This document shows, one piece after another, positions 21,962-33,310 of a stretch of 64,000 nt of DNA (positions within the stretch are counted from its first letter, which is position 1; every line of letters begins with the position of its first letter). Origin of the DNA: Saccharum officinarum (taxonomy: Eukaryota > Streptophyta > Magnoliopsida > Poales > Poaceae); the NCBI GenBank assembly GCA_020631735.1, contig CM036160.1:3704407-3768406 (forward strand), in the 5' to 3' direction. The notes below the pieces were generated by a model. That model worked only from the letters and a program-made list of their open reading frames with translations, was not told the origin of the DNA and searched no databases. The translations under genes were made by a program, and so were the position numbers.

Positions 21962-24900
21962 TGTCACACCCGGTTTTCTAAAGAACAAAACCAGGCTAAT
22001 CATATGTGTGCCCAGGAAGTCCACACATATGCCAGAATGAAAAAAGTATTAGAAACAATGTTATTATATAAAGTATACATAGCTATATTAACACTTACAT
22101 CAGAGTATCGCGGAACGGTGACTAAACTTCGGGCTTCATTCTTCTCAGGGACGGCTGACTGGGGGTAACATATGCCTAGCACTTCTACTAGTCTTCTGGA
22201 AACTCCACTACACCTTTGTTCTTCTTTCGAGTAGCATCTTACTACACACTGGAGTGTTGGGGAAATAGCAAGAGTGAGTCCATGTCGAACTCAACAAATA
22301 TAACACAGGGTTCATGAGGCTCAAAAAGGCTAGACACTGTTTAACTGCGTTTAGCTTTTAATCATCATATAATTAGCAATTGAGTAGCATCAAGGTATTC
22401 CAATCCCATTAATGAATCAATGATCAATTGTAATAAGGATAATGAATAGCATTAATATGAGCATAATAATAATCAACAATAATTAAACATGATATAGCAA
22501 TGGTGATCATCTATCTGTAGATGTTCCAAGCCGCTCGTATCCGTGAGCACGGCTAGTATACCAGTTTTTAACTCTGCGCAGAGGTGTACACTTTCACTGT
22601 GAGTCATGATTTCCATATGCTAAGGGGTCATGAATCCCTAAGCACAAGAAACCATATAAAGCCATTCAAAAGTTCGTCTAACAAGTTAGGGCCATTAGAT
22701 TCACTCGGCAGGCAGATGTAGAACCCCCCTTCCCTGTGGCACAACAACCGCAGCCTATACACACTAGGCCAGGGGCTCGCACTACACCCAAAGTGGCAAG
22801 CCTTTCTTACGTCATTTAAGGTAACCACTAACAAGCTAGAAAAGGTCTCTTGAACAACTAAAGCCAGAGCCATATAGCCCTCACAGCTGTACTGTATGTC
22901 CCGGATGATCACGTACAGATAAGTCCTTATGGAGAGAAACCAGAGCAACAATATAACCCCTTGCTCTAGCCCCCTTTTCAACAGTAATAAAATCATCATT
23001 AAAGGTTAATTGTTTAATCCATTAATCAAATTACAAGATCATTGTTCATAATTAAGCACTAGCAATAGCTACCCAAATACACAACCCATAGGTGACAAGG
23101 AATCAAGGTAGCAATCACTAAGTTATAATCGCTAAGGTTGTCAAGAAAGACACATGCATATGTATGATAATTTCAGTGAATAGGACAACAAGGATGGTCC
23201 CATGTTATACTTGCCTTAATCAAAGCTTTCCTGATGATACTGCTGGTCTGGCTCAAAATAATACTCCTGATCGTCAAGAAATTGCTCACCGTCTATACTC
23301 GATCATCAAGCATCAACACACAATCATCCGAGCAATCATACACGAAGCAAACAAAGAGACATAATTAAAATAGCATACCAACAGTAGCAAAACAGTATAA
23401 AAAGTTTGTAAAATTCTACTACACGTTACTACGATCACACAGACATAAAGATCATGAAATTCGGATCTAAAACGTGAAAGTTATGAATTTTCTAAGATTT
23501 CCTATAGATAAATAATTACTTAAATATAAATTTGAAAATTAAATTTCTTAAACCTACTGTACAGCTACACTAACATGTAGAGCTCGCAAATACGAACCTA
23601 ACGCAACTTGAACGGGCCAAATCGGAGTTAAAACGTAGAAGCTATGGCCTAACCAAGATTGTATGTGTATACGTATTTCTATTGTATTTCGAGATTTATT
23701 TTACTAATGAAAAACGGGCACTAAACATCTCCATGACGTCGTGTGAGGTCATCAAGCTAGCAAACGTAACATGCCCTGAACAGAGTATTCTACGCGGCAG
23801 TGTTTCTTGGCATCTTTGCGGAGGAAGCTCAGGGTGCTGCATGCTAATCCCGGCTGTGGGTTGGGCACGGCGCGACTGGAGCAGCCGGCGCTGGTGAGGC
23901 CATTAGCGACGACGAGACGCTCGTGAAAAGGCAGTTCTGGGCATGGAACTAGACGGAGAAAGCATAGAATGAAAGCTCGAGCGATAGCGATCTCACCTAG
24001 GTGCTGCTCGGTGTCGGAGGAAACTCGGCCGCGTTGCAGAGCTCGTCGGTGGGGGTGAATGATGGCAGTTCCTGCCAAGATCAGCGATGACCTGAGCAAA
24101 ACAGAGGGCTCAAGATAACGAGAAAACGGCTGCTGCAGCTCCTTCACCTTGGTGCGGGGTTCGGCAGGCATGATGGCGAAGCTTTGGACGGCGTCCGCAA
24201 GAACGGTGGCTTCGTCGGTTCGTCGGCAAGATCGAAGGCGAGCGTAGGGAGAAACTAGGGCTTGAGCGGCAGCGCCATGGACGGGAGCTCAGCAGATGAC
24301 ACGGTGACAGCTCTGCTCGGCAAGATCGGCGCGACGCAGGGTAGGGCTAGCGGCGGCTTGTACAGAGGGGAAACAGATGCACATCGTGGTCCTCATCTTC
24401 TTATAGGAGGGGCTCGGTGGTCTGGTGCCTTTGGGCCGAAGCCACGAACCTGCAGGGTGGGAAGCTGGGCTACGTGAGCTGGGTGCAATGGACACGATTT
24501 TTTTTAATGACATCATTCGGACTCCCATAAATAAATGGTTAATATATATGGGAAATTAAAAATTAAAAACATATTTACATTGCTATTATTCAAGTTAACG
24601 TGAGACATACTAATCTCTATGATGTTTATAATTTTGAGACGCGGCGTGAACAGGGATGAGTCAACATTAATATTTAAAATAAACGCTAGAAAACATGTAG
24701 CAAGTTAAAGTCGTTGCCAAGCACTAGACTGCATTGATTCAGATAGATGGAAATAAGATAACGACAATGATCAGCATGTATAACTATACGGAGACTCCAT
24801 GGCAGTCTGATCAGGTTCACCATGTATATTTCTTGATTGAGGAATAAATAGAGAATGATGATTTATGTTGTATGAATGAAAAGGCATGACATCAGCACAA

Positions 24901-25954
24901 TATTTGATCAATAAAATATTGGCCAAAGGAGACGTGTGATCTCACCTTTAAATCAAGCATGCATGACAGCTTGTTATTGGTGTCAATAAGGCGATGGACG
25001 AAATAACATCGGTTTATGCTGTTGGACAGGAACAGGGTGATCGTGACTTGCATCTTCGATGGTAAACAAGGATCGACGGCCGGAGTTCGATCTGCAAGGA
25101 ACACGGGGCAGGATGGACGGCTGGACGTGCATATGGAGAACGGTATTTCCTGCAGCGTTGATGATCAGGCCACAGGATGATGCTGATGAGGTCTGAACCA
25201 ATCAACCTCTGGCGATGCTCCCGGTGGCTGCGTCCTTCACGGCGCCTTGATATAAATGGCTTCTTCGGCGCAATTTCGATGGTGGCCGGCGGCGGTCGAT
25301 GGTGGCTTGTTGGTTCGGCGGAGTCTGGCAACACTTGTCTTGGTGACGACGGTGGTGATTGCTAGGGCATGGAGTACTGGGCAGGCATGGCAGTTTGGAT
25401 CGTGCAAGCGGCCGGTGATGCAAGACGAGACCGCGGCGGCGACGGCGGTGGAAGCATAGACAGGAGCTAGGGCACAAGCAACATGATTCTTGATTTGCCG
25501 TAGAGAAAACAATCTAGACGTACGGTGGCCTGATATAAATAGGAAGTCTAGTCCGATTGATCCCGAGTCCAACTTGATCAGGCTGCGACGACGAGTAAAC
25601 AGACTTTACACTACGTGACTTAGCCCAAATTAAGCCCAACCCATATGTGAATTAAAAATAGCTAACTAATACTAGTGTTGTATATATATATATTAAAATA
25701 TTGCGGCAAGGGCCCTAATTAACGTGAGCACATGTGACCTTCACGGCTTCACCCGTTGAGTTGACCACCAGCTTGAAGCAAATAGCGTGCACTTCTCCAA
25801 GTTTTCCTTGACGCAAATAATTTCCAAGTGACGTCAACTTTCATAGAACCCACATAAATAAATATATATATATACTTGCTTTTCATCCTCTTGGTTCTTG
25901 AATGATGCACCAGTATGTATGCACAACCCAAAATAGAAAATTTTGGGTGTGACA
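21962..25954 (-). repeat. Element C 5' LTR
   Basis: Near-identical partner of 15524-19519. Differences include a 3-bp gap near 25122 and scattered substitutions. Followed by the diverged TSD copy TCAGT, after which the last 191 bp of the A left LTR resumes. Confidence 0.93.
22525..22936 (-). repeat. Shared LTR module, copy in C 5' LTR
   Basis: As the copy at 16087-16500, with one G missing in the CCAAGGCC motif (22526-22533). Confidence 0.8.
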
Positions 25955-26150
25955 TCAGTCGTCCCTGAGAAGAATGGAGCCTGAAGTTTAGTCACCGTTC
26001 TACGATACTCTGATGTAAGTGTTAATATAGCTATGTATACGTTATATAATAACATTGTTTCTGATACTTTTTCATTCTGACATATGTGTGGACTTCCTGG
26101 GCACACATATGACGAGCCTAGTTTTGTTCTTTGCAAAACTGGGTGTGATA

Positions 26151-27625
26151 GAGTGGTATCAGAGCGGTGTTGACTGTAGGACATATGCCAAGTAGCACTG
26201 GATGTATTTTAAAACTTATTTTACTATAAAACTATTTTGTGATCTCTTGATTCATTGATTTTGACTATTTTCTTTTTCTTGTCCTGTTGTATCCCCTCTT
26301 TGATAGCTTCCTTTGAGCTATTATTTCTTACTCCCTTAGATTTTGTTTTATGTTGTTTTTTTTACACTAAAAGTTTTCTGATCTCATCTTGTTCTAAGTT
26401 TCGATGGTCTTCCATCATCCATACTCTTCTCTTAGGATGACCACTATTGTTGAAGAAGCACGTGTAGTACCGATGATGTGATTGGTGCTTTGTTTTGCCT
26501 GATGTGTGCTTGTTGTGCTTGATGTGTTGCTTGTATGTTATCTTTGTTCTCATGTTTCAAAGGTGGCTCGGAAGGTATATGTCTTGAGGAGTAGCTCGAT
26601 CTTTGTTAAGTGGGGTAGCGTCCGCTACCATCATTAATCTCAAGAGATGAGGTACGAAGAACTGAAGATCAAACTTTATCTTTCTTGTCATCTTTTGGCT
26701 ACACTCAATCCATGTCTTGTATCTCATCAACACAAATCAAAGAAGAATGAAGATTTGAATATTAGTGTTATCTATCTCTCTAATCTCTCTGAATCTCGTT
26801 TCTGCCTTATCCTGTTTTTTTTGAACAATCTGTCTTAGCTTATATCTCTATTTTTAGACGCCCAAAAATCATGGATAAATTTTGGACAATAGTAGACTTC
26901 AATATTTTTCTCTGACCATAAGAACCACCCTGATAGCTATCATGATTTGGGATTTATGAAAATCACAAGGCGACGCATCTGTGCTGTCAGCAACCTAGAA
27001 TAGTTTCTGTTGTGCACAGTTTTTGACTACATTAACTGCAGAATATGGAGAAGTGTTCTATAAGAAAGTTGTAGTAAATTTGATAAGTTTTCCAACGGTA
27101 TAAGCTACAACATCATTGGATTCACAGAACTCGAGTTATAACTACATCTCTGCACTGCCATTTTTCTGCTCGCGAGGAAGTGCAGGTTACTTGTTCTTGC
27201 ATATGCTCATGAATCTCTTTGGGATGCCAGAAGGACATGATGATAGTCATCAATCAAAAACAAATGCAAGTTATCCATTAGTGTTCTCCAGTTGATCTCT
27301 TCTTAAGAAGGGTTTGACGAACTAAATACGATACAAGATGGAGATTTTATACGTTTTATTTCTTCACCTAGAAGTATCAGCTATCTACATAGTTGCAAAA
27401 TCACTATCGAGCGCAGGTATCCTTTCTCAGAGTGGTAATCTGTTGGAAAAATTTATAAGGATCGTAAGGGTCTAAAGGACACCTTTACAAAGTTAGTTTT
27501 GAGCTTGTGGCATCATCATTGGATAGGAGTTGATGAAGGAAAAGTGAATACTTGCAGATCAACCTTATTTTTCTTCCTAGTCTCTTCGAATCTCGGGACG
27601 AGATTCCTATTAAGTGGGGTAGAAT
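26151..27625 (+). other. Element A interior, noncoding
   Basis: Primer-binding site TGGTATCAGAGC at 26154-26165, polypurine tract AAGTGGGGTAG at 27612-27622, and a perfect hairpin ATCTCGGGACGAGAT at 27590-27604. About 26870-27130 is similar, inverted, to the interior of C. No gag or pol motif in any frame. Confidence 0.85.
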
Positions 27626-30600
27626 TGTCACACCCCAAAATTTCTAATTTTGGGTTGTGCATAGGGAACACTAAATAAAATAAACGATTTCAATATTTGA
27701 ATAAATTTGTTAGATAAGTTAAGTTGCTGCTAATTTAAATATAGAAAATTGTGGTTTTAAACTTTTCATATTTGATAATGTGGTGTTTGTGTGCCGCTTG
27801 TCTTTGGTGTTGGTGAGTGCTATTATATTCAAAATACCATAGGACGACGTTTGTTTCTCACCGGAAAACTTTTTGGTATTTTCTGGATTTAAAATTTCAA
27901 TTTCTGTGAGCTTAGTCTTTTTCCTTGATCTCTTCATCAATCTTTTCATGAGCCCAAACCCATTTAGTTGAGTTCCTTATCTCTCCAAGAGTCTCCAGAA
28001 TTTTTCCCGTGATTTTTCTGAGCTCCGGGCTATTTTTCGTGGCTTAAAAGGAAATTCTGGATATTCTGTAATTATTTTAATCCCGAAATCAATTAATTCT
28101 AAAAATAATAAAATATCTCGTGTTTCCAAATGTTTCCAAAACCTACGACTATATATATGTCGGCGTAGCCCTCGATGCCCTAGATTCAGAAGTACAACCC
28201 TTATCGCGAGCCGCCGCTCGTAGCTCCCTTCACCTCTCGCCAAAGTTTTGCATCTACAGCTTGCGTTCCGGTGAACTTCCGACGAAGGTTCGGCGAGCTT
28301 TCCCGGCCACCTCAGACATCTCCGGCGAATTCCGCTTTCATCCCGAGGTTCATCTCGATCTTCTCTACGCCGTCATGTATTCCTTTCCACGAATCCATCG
28401 TTCGTTGATCGTTCCCCATATTTTCTTTTTCATCTCCGGCGAACTACACCATGGCTGCTCGTTCTTCATCCGTTTTCTGGCTACCACGGATCAAGGCCGT
28501 GACCTTCTCGGCCGGCGCACTCAGGCGGCCATCTCATCTCCCTTTGCGGCACCTTCTCGCGCCCACGCGATGCTCTGCAGGGCAGCAGCGCCGCCGCTGC
28601 CGGTGGCCGCTCGGCCACTGCTGCGGGCGCCCAGCCGGTCATCGCCCCTGCCCTTCCGTGGGCGGGGCCCAACATGCTGCCACGCGGTCGCGTGCTGACG
28701 TCGGCCGGTCAGGCCCCTCCTTCCTATGCGCGGCTTTGGAGCAGCACGTCATGGTGCTGTTTTTCGACAGGAGCAGGCAGCTCAAGGTATAAGATGAAAT
28801 ATTTACGAGATTGCCACCGGCACTAAATTAATCACCGTTTAATCGTTTTAACTCCGTTTTGCTTGGTTCAAATTGCCATAGTTTCGTAAAGTCACGCTCT
28901 ACGCGGTAGTACCAACGTTGGTCATGTCTCATAATTATAAATTTATTGATTAGAAACTTTTTGATTAATAATTATTTAATCGCTGTTAATTAGAAAATAA
29001 CTAAGGATTGCAATTCCATTCGCGTCGTGTCGTGTTTGTATCGACGTAAACTATGTATTATTAACGATGTTTATCATGTCACTTGATTATGAATTTATTA
29101 ATTTAAATAGTAATTAGATTAATATATTTATTTAATAGCTTTCTAATTAAAAGAAATCCCGGTTTAAATCCATTCTTGTTGTTTTGCAATAGTGCCGATT
29201 AAAGTGATGTGTTAGCAACAATGTTTAACATGTCTTATATCTTTGAATTTTATGAGTTAGATATTAATTTGTGTAATTGAGTTTCTAATTAAACGCAACA
29301 CGGGTTTATGTTTTAGTCTGTCCTAAATTAATGTTAATATAATTAATATTAAACTAAATGTCTTTTAATTATAAGATGCTTAGTTCAACCTTGAAACATA
29401 AGTGCTTTCGTTCAGTTGCCACATGTTTTCTATATATATAGTTCAATATTAAATTGATTAATATGATTAATGTATAGTATATCTCAAATTAAAATTTGCT
29501 TAGTCTAAGTACGTGGCATATATGATAGACTTGTGTAGATAATTTCATATTACAGTATGTATCTGCTCTTCATAGTTATACGACTTTAATCCTCGAGCAT
29601 TTATTCGTTTGAAATCTATTTTGCTCCAATTAAGTTGCGTTAGATTCGCATCGATGTTCTCTGTACAGTAGTACTAATGTTTTTCATGTCATATGCTTTT
29701 TCATATATATAGTTGAGTATTATATTAATTAATATGTTTGTTATTAGTTTTATAACCACATATCTCATATAATTGGAATAGTTGTTCTCACATGTTCTTT
29801 TATCTCTGTAAAGTCGGTAATACTTATAAATAAAATATGACCAGGGTTAAACCTAGTTTTATAATTCAATTGATTAATCTAATTTTAGAATATTTCTTTA
29901 AAATGTTTATCACCTTATTTCAATAACTAAAATGTATTAAGTTTATAGTCGGTCTTCTACGTTAGGTTGTAATCGTCTCGATAGTCGCGTGTTCTCTTTA
30001 ATGGTAGCTCCGTTATCCATCGTTCTTGCGTTTTCGTGACTGTAGCAACGTACCGTGTCCTTTAATGCGTTCTCTTTTAAAGCGTTTCTTTTGTTGGATG
30101 CATGTTCTTAGATGTGTGTATTATTTGTCTATTTGCGTTGCTTAGTTGCTGCGAGTAGAGGAAGCGTGGTTCGTCAGCGCTGAAGACTAGGAGCTGAGGA
30201 CTGACAGTTGAAGCAAAAGTGGAGACTGAAAGATAGCAACTGGAGATTCTGAGCAGCTAACTTGGGGAAAAAGGCAAGTATAGCATGGGATTATCCTTGT
30301 TGTCCTATTCACAATAAGCAAATAATATCATTATGCATATGTTTCCTTGTTAAGGATGACTTAGTGTTGATCTTATTCCTTGATACCTATTATACTGCAT
30401 GGATTAGTATTGCTAGTGCTCAACATGAACTATGATCATGTAATTTGACTAATGGAATATGCAATAAACATTAAAAGATGATTTTATTACTGTTAAAGGG
30501 TACTAGAGCATGGGGTTACTTTGGTGCTCTCGTTACTCTCCATAAGGACTTATCTGTAAGCGAAAATCCGGGATTTACAGTACAACTGTGAGGGCTAAAA

Positions 30601-31500
30601 TGGCTCTGGCTTTAGTCAAGTATGAGGACCTTTTCTAGCTTGTTAGTGGTAACCTTCATGGCGTAAGAATGACTTGACGAATCGGGTATAGTGCGGCCTC
30701 TGTCCTTATGTGTATAGGCTGCGCGTCATTGTGCCATTTGGAAGGGGGGCTCTACATCTGTTTGCCGAGTGAATCTAATGGCCCTAACTTATTAGACGAA
30801 CCTTTGAAAGACTTCATAGTGAACCCTGCCGACCTTCCTTGGTAGTGGGTCAAGAAGCTGATCACCTCGTGCGAAAGGGTAAATCACGACTCACAGTGAA
30901 AGTGTACAACCTCTGCAGAGTGTAAAACTGTTATAACAGCCGTGCTCACGGTCACGAGTGACCTTGGACCCTTACGGAATAGATGATCAGTAATGACTAT
31001 AAATGTGTTTTTGCTATTCATTATTCATCTTTACGTTGATCATATGTTTATTGTGGGATTAATGCAATCCTGATGCTACTCATATGATAAAATTGTGATA
31101 ATTAAAAGCTAAGTACAGCCAAACCAGTGTCTAGCCTTTTGAGCCTTATGAACCCTGTGTTATATTTGTTGAGTTCGACATGGACTCACTCTTGCTATTT
31201 TCACCACACTCTAGTGTGTAGTAAGGTGCTACTTAGAAGAAGGATGAAGGTGTAGTGGAGTTTTCAGAAGTCTTTCAGAAGTGATTGGCATATGGAGCCA
31301 CCAGTCAGCCATCCCTGAGAAGAATGGAGCCTGAAGTTTAGTCACCGTTCCGCGATACTCTGATGTAAGTGTTAATATAGCTATGTATACGTTATATAAT
31401 AACATTGTTTCTGATACTTTTTCATTCTGACATATGTGTGGACTTCCTGGGCACACATATGACGAGCCTAGTTTTGTTCTTTGCAAAACTGGGTGTGACA
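27626..31500 (+). repeat. Element A right LTR, uninterrupted
   Basis: The intact partner of the twice-interrupted left LTR. Candidate TATA at 28149-28159, GC-rich leader-like stretch to 28790 ending at a donor-like CAAG|GTATAAGATG, a long AT-rich tract (28800-30120), the shared module (30532-30970) and the U5 end. It holds the pre-insertion sequences for B (near 30147) and C (near 31306). Followed by TSD AGTGC (31501-31505). Confidence 0.93.
30532..30970 (+). repeat. Shared LTR module, copy in A right LTR
   Basis: Differs from the left-LTR copy by a few substitutions, for example CTTATTAGACG for CTTGTTAGACG and GAGTGACC for GAGTGGCC. Both palindromes intact. Confidence 0.8.
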
Positions 31501-31505
31501 AGTGC

Positions 31506-31937
31506 CATGGGGCAAAGTTGATTTTCAAAAATAAATAAAAAATTTGCCGAGTGCCTAGCGCTGACACTCGGCAAAATAAGTTTTAAAAAATTAAAAAAAA
31601 ATTTGCCGAGTGCCCAGAGCTTACACTCGGCAAAATAAGTTTTTAAAAATAGTAAAAAAAATTTGCCGAGTGCCATCTGTTAGGCACTCGGCAAAATCTG
31701 ACGGCAGGTGGCCGCCGTCACGGGCCGGCCACCTTTTGCCGAGTGGGACTTTTGCCGAGTGCCGCGTCACTCGGAGGCTTTGCCGAGTGCCTGGCACTCG
31801 GCAAAGCCACCTTTGCCGAGTGCTTTATTTTGCCGAGTGCGGCACTCGACAAAATATTGCTTTGCCGAGTGCCCCGATAAAAAGCACTCGGGAAAGTCTC
31901 AGGGACTCGGCAAAGTACCGTTTTCGGTGAACAAAAT
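31506..31937. repeat. CACTA right sub-terminal region
   Basis: At least eight TTTGCCGAGTGCC-type motifs. Paired hairpin units lie near 31540, 31602, 31661 and 31779. The terminal inverted segment ends at GTACCGTTTTCGGTG. Sequence homologous to 3040-3190 in inverted orientation. Confidence 0.85.
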
Positions 31938-33204
31938 ATGCGGGCCGGGCAATATCAGCATCACAGATCATTCTTAATGTTTTCTAGGATGACGAAGATA
32001 CCAGAGCTTTCCCAGAATCTGCGAGTTCCAGAGTAAATGGATTCTGTAGTGAAGTACTATTTGGCTAAACGTAAGCTATTCCATATGTATAAATAGTTAT
32101 ATATAGGAAAATTCCTTTCTACTCCCGGTTGTAGCTACTCCCACCTCTACTCATACAGCAAGCGTAACACCGCTTGTATCAGCTAGCAAGCCTTATTAAA
32201 GTATTAAAGTATACTCATTTTTCTTATTCAAGTATGCGTCCATACTTTATTCACGCAAAGCAAGTATTACATATATACCCATTTTCTTATTAAAGTATGC
32301 ATCCATATACTTTATTGTTCACCCAAAAGCATATACGTCTTAGTGTCCACTTTATTTTTTAAAATAAAAGAAGCTAACAAACTCACGCCACAAAATACGG
32401 GGACGCGTAACTTCTGGTGGCCTCTACGGCCGCATGCAAACGGCATTGCAACTAGCGCAAAAGAATACAAGTACTCAGGGCAGGTCCATTGCTGACTACA
32501 TGCCAGCTGTCTTGTACGCAACTAGTGCAAAAGAATACAAGTACGGGTTTTGATTACGTACAATTACCCTATTAGTTTAGTGAGAGTAACTACTCCGATA
32601 TAACTATTTAATTATCTGTAGCGGGCGACGGAACAACTAACGTCATGTTCGCTTGGCTTATAAGCCGTATTTTTTTAGTCAACGAACAATATTTTTCTCT
32701 CACGACAAATCAGTTAACATCAGCCAAGCGAACACCACCCAGACGACTCAGCGCACCATCCATGTCAGTGACGATCCGTCCATCCCAACCACCTCACCGT
32801 TCCGGCTCGGCTCTGCGTTTGACGGCATTAGGTGAAGCGAGACGGTCCAATCAGTGCACTGGTATCCCCAGTTTTATGTTTCTGACTGTTGCTTTCAATA
32901 AAAGCAGCAGAGGTAACTCGTCTAAAAAAAGACGGTCCAATCAGCTGCACAAATTTGTGCCTGTTTGAAACCATAGAAAATTACCCTATCCACTCTCCTC
33001 CGCCACCGCTGATGATGACCACGACGGCTCGACGAGAACGGCCACAATTCGGCATACTCGGGGATGCATGGTCGGAGTTCCGGATGCAGCATCTTCCGCT
33101 CCCTTTGCCGATAAAAACTCCCCCTTATTCCTGATCTGTCCTGCTCTTCACTCGTAGCCTGAAATTCTGAAATCGGTTTGCCGACGTCTGCTTGTCCCTA
33201 GCTA
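31938..33204. other. Low-copy-looking spacer with one small foldback MITE
   Basis: No gene recognised. It has a possible terminal exon (31988-32068) discussed under rejected items, a foldback element near 32645, and a modestly GC-rich stretch (32990-33200) that could be the edge of a gene promoter but has no supporting downstream gene. Confidence 0.4.
32645..32731. mobile_element. Short foldback MITE (TGTTCGCTTGGCTTATAAGC family)
   Basis: The left end TGTTCGCTTGGCTTATAAGC and the right end ATCAGCCAAGCGAACA are inverted repeats of a very common small grass MITE. Less than 100 bp, no coding capacity. Confidence 0.7.
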
Positions 33205-33310
33205 GGGCCTGGTTTAGTTTGCAATTTTTCTGGCGAAATTGTACGGTAGCACTTTCATTGTTATTTGACAATTAATGTCCAATCATAGTCTAATTAAGCT
33301 TAAAAGATTC

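Larger units (their letters stand above)
15524..25954 (-). mobile_element. LTR element C: non-autonomous gypsy-type, no coding capacity seen
   Basis: LTRs at 15524-19519 (3996 bp) and 21962-25954 (3993 bp), both TGTCACACCCGG...GGGTGTGACA and nearly identical. The primer-site complement at 21947-21958 and the polypurine complement at 19522-19533 give minus orientation. TSD is TCAGC (15519-15523) and TCAGT (25955-25959). The empty site is preserved in the right LTR of A near 31306. The 2.44-kb interior has no gag, protease or pol. LTR ends are close to those of A over about 200 bp at the U5 side and share the PPT neighbourhood, whereas U3 differs, so A and C are sister families. Confidence 0.95.
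5435..31500 (+). mobile_element. LTR element A: non-autonomous gypsy-type, host of B and C
   Basis: The left LTR runs 5435-26150 and, once B (7949-14362) and C (15524-25954) plus one copy of each TSD are removed, is about 3.86 kb. The right LTR is 27626-31500 (3875 bp). Both start TGTCACACCCCAAAAT. The right one ends GGGTGTGACA and the left one GGGTGTGATA. A Met-type primer site (26154-26165) and polypurine tract (27612-27622) flank only about 1.48 kb of interior with no gag or pol. It must therefore rely on an autonomous relative. The PBS and LTR termini resemble Tekay/Del-type chromoviruses, but family placement is inference. TSD AGTGC on both sides. Confidence 0.9.
2943..31937 (-). mobile_element. 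CACTA (En/Spm) element, split by nested LTR elements
   Basis: Both ends carry dense sub-terminal copies of TTTGCCGAGTGCC and its complement. They also share a longer inverted segment, GAGTGCTTTTTATCGGGGC, at about 3077-3096 and, inverted, near 31868-31890. A Ptta/En-Spm-like ORF lies inside on the minus strand, which supports CACTA. The left tip probably starts at CACTC (2943). The right tip reads as CACCG inward from about 31937. Neither is a clean CACTA and I find no matching 3-bp TSD, so the boundaries are approximate. Removing LTR element A (5435-31500 plus one TSD) leaves about 2.9 kb, too short for the main TnpD-type transposase. The element was already internally deleted and non-autonomous. 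Confidence 0.75.

Noticed and set aside
31988..32068. Possible terminal exon (acceptor TTCTAG, 26 codons beginning DDEDTRAFPE, then TAA)
   Set aside because: Short, lies just beyond the CACTA edge with no upstream exon visible. Could easily be chance.
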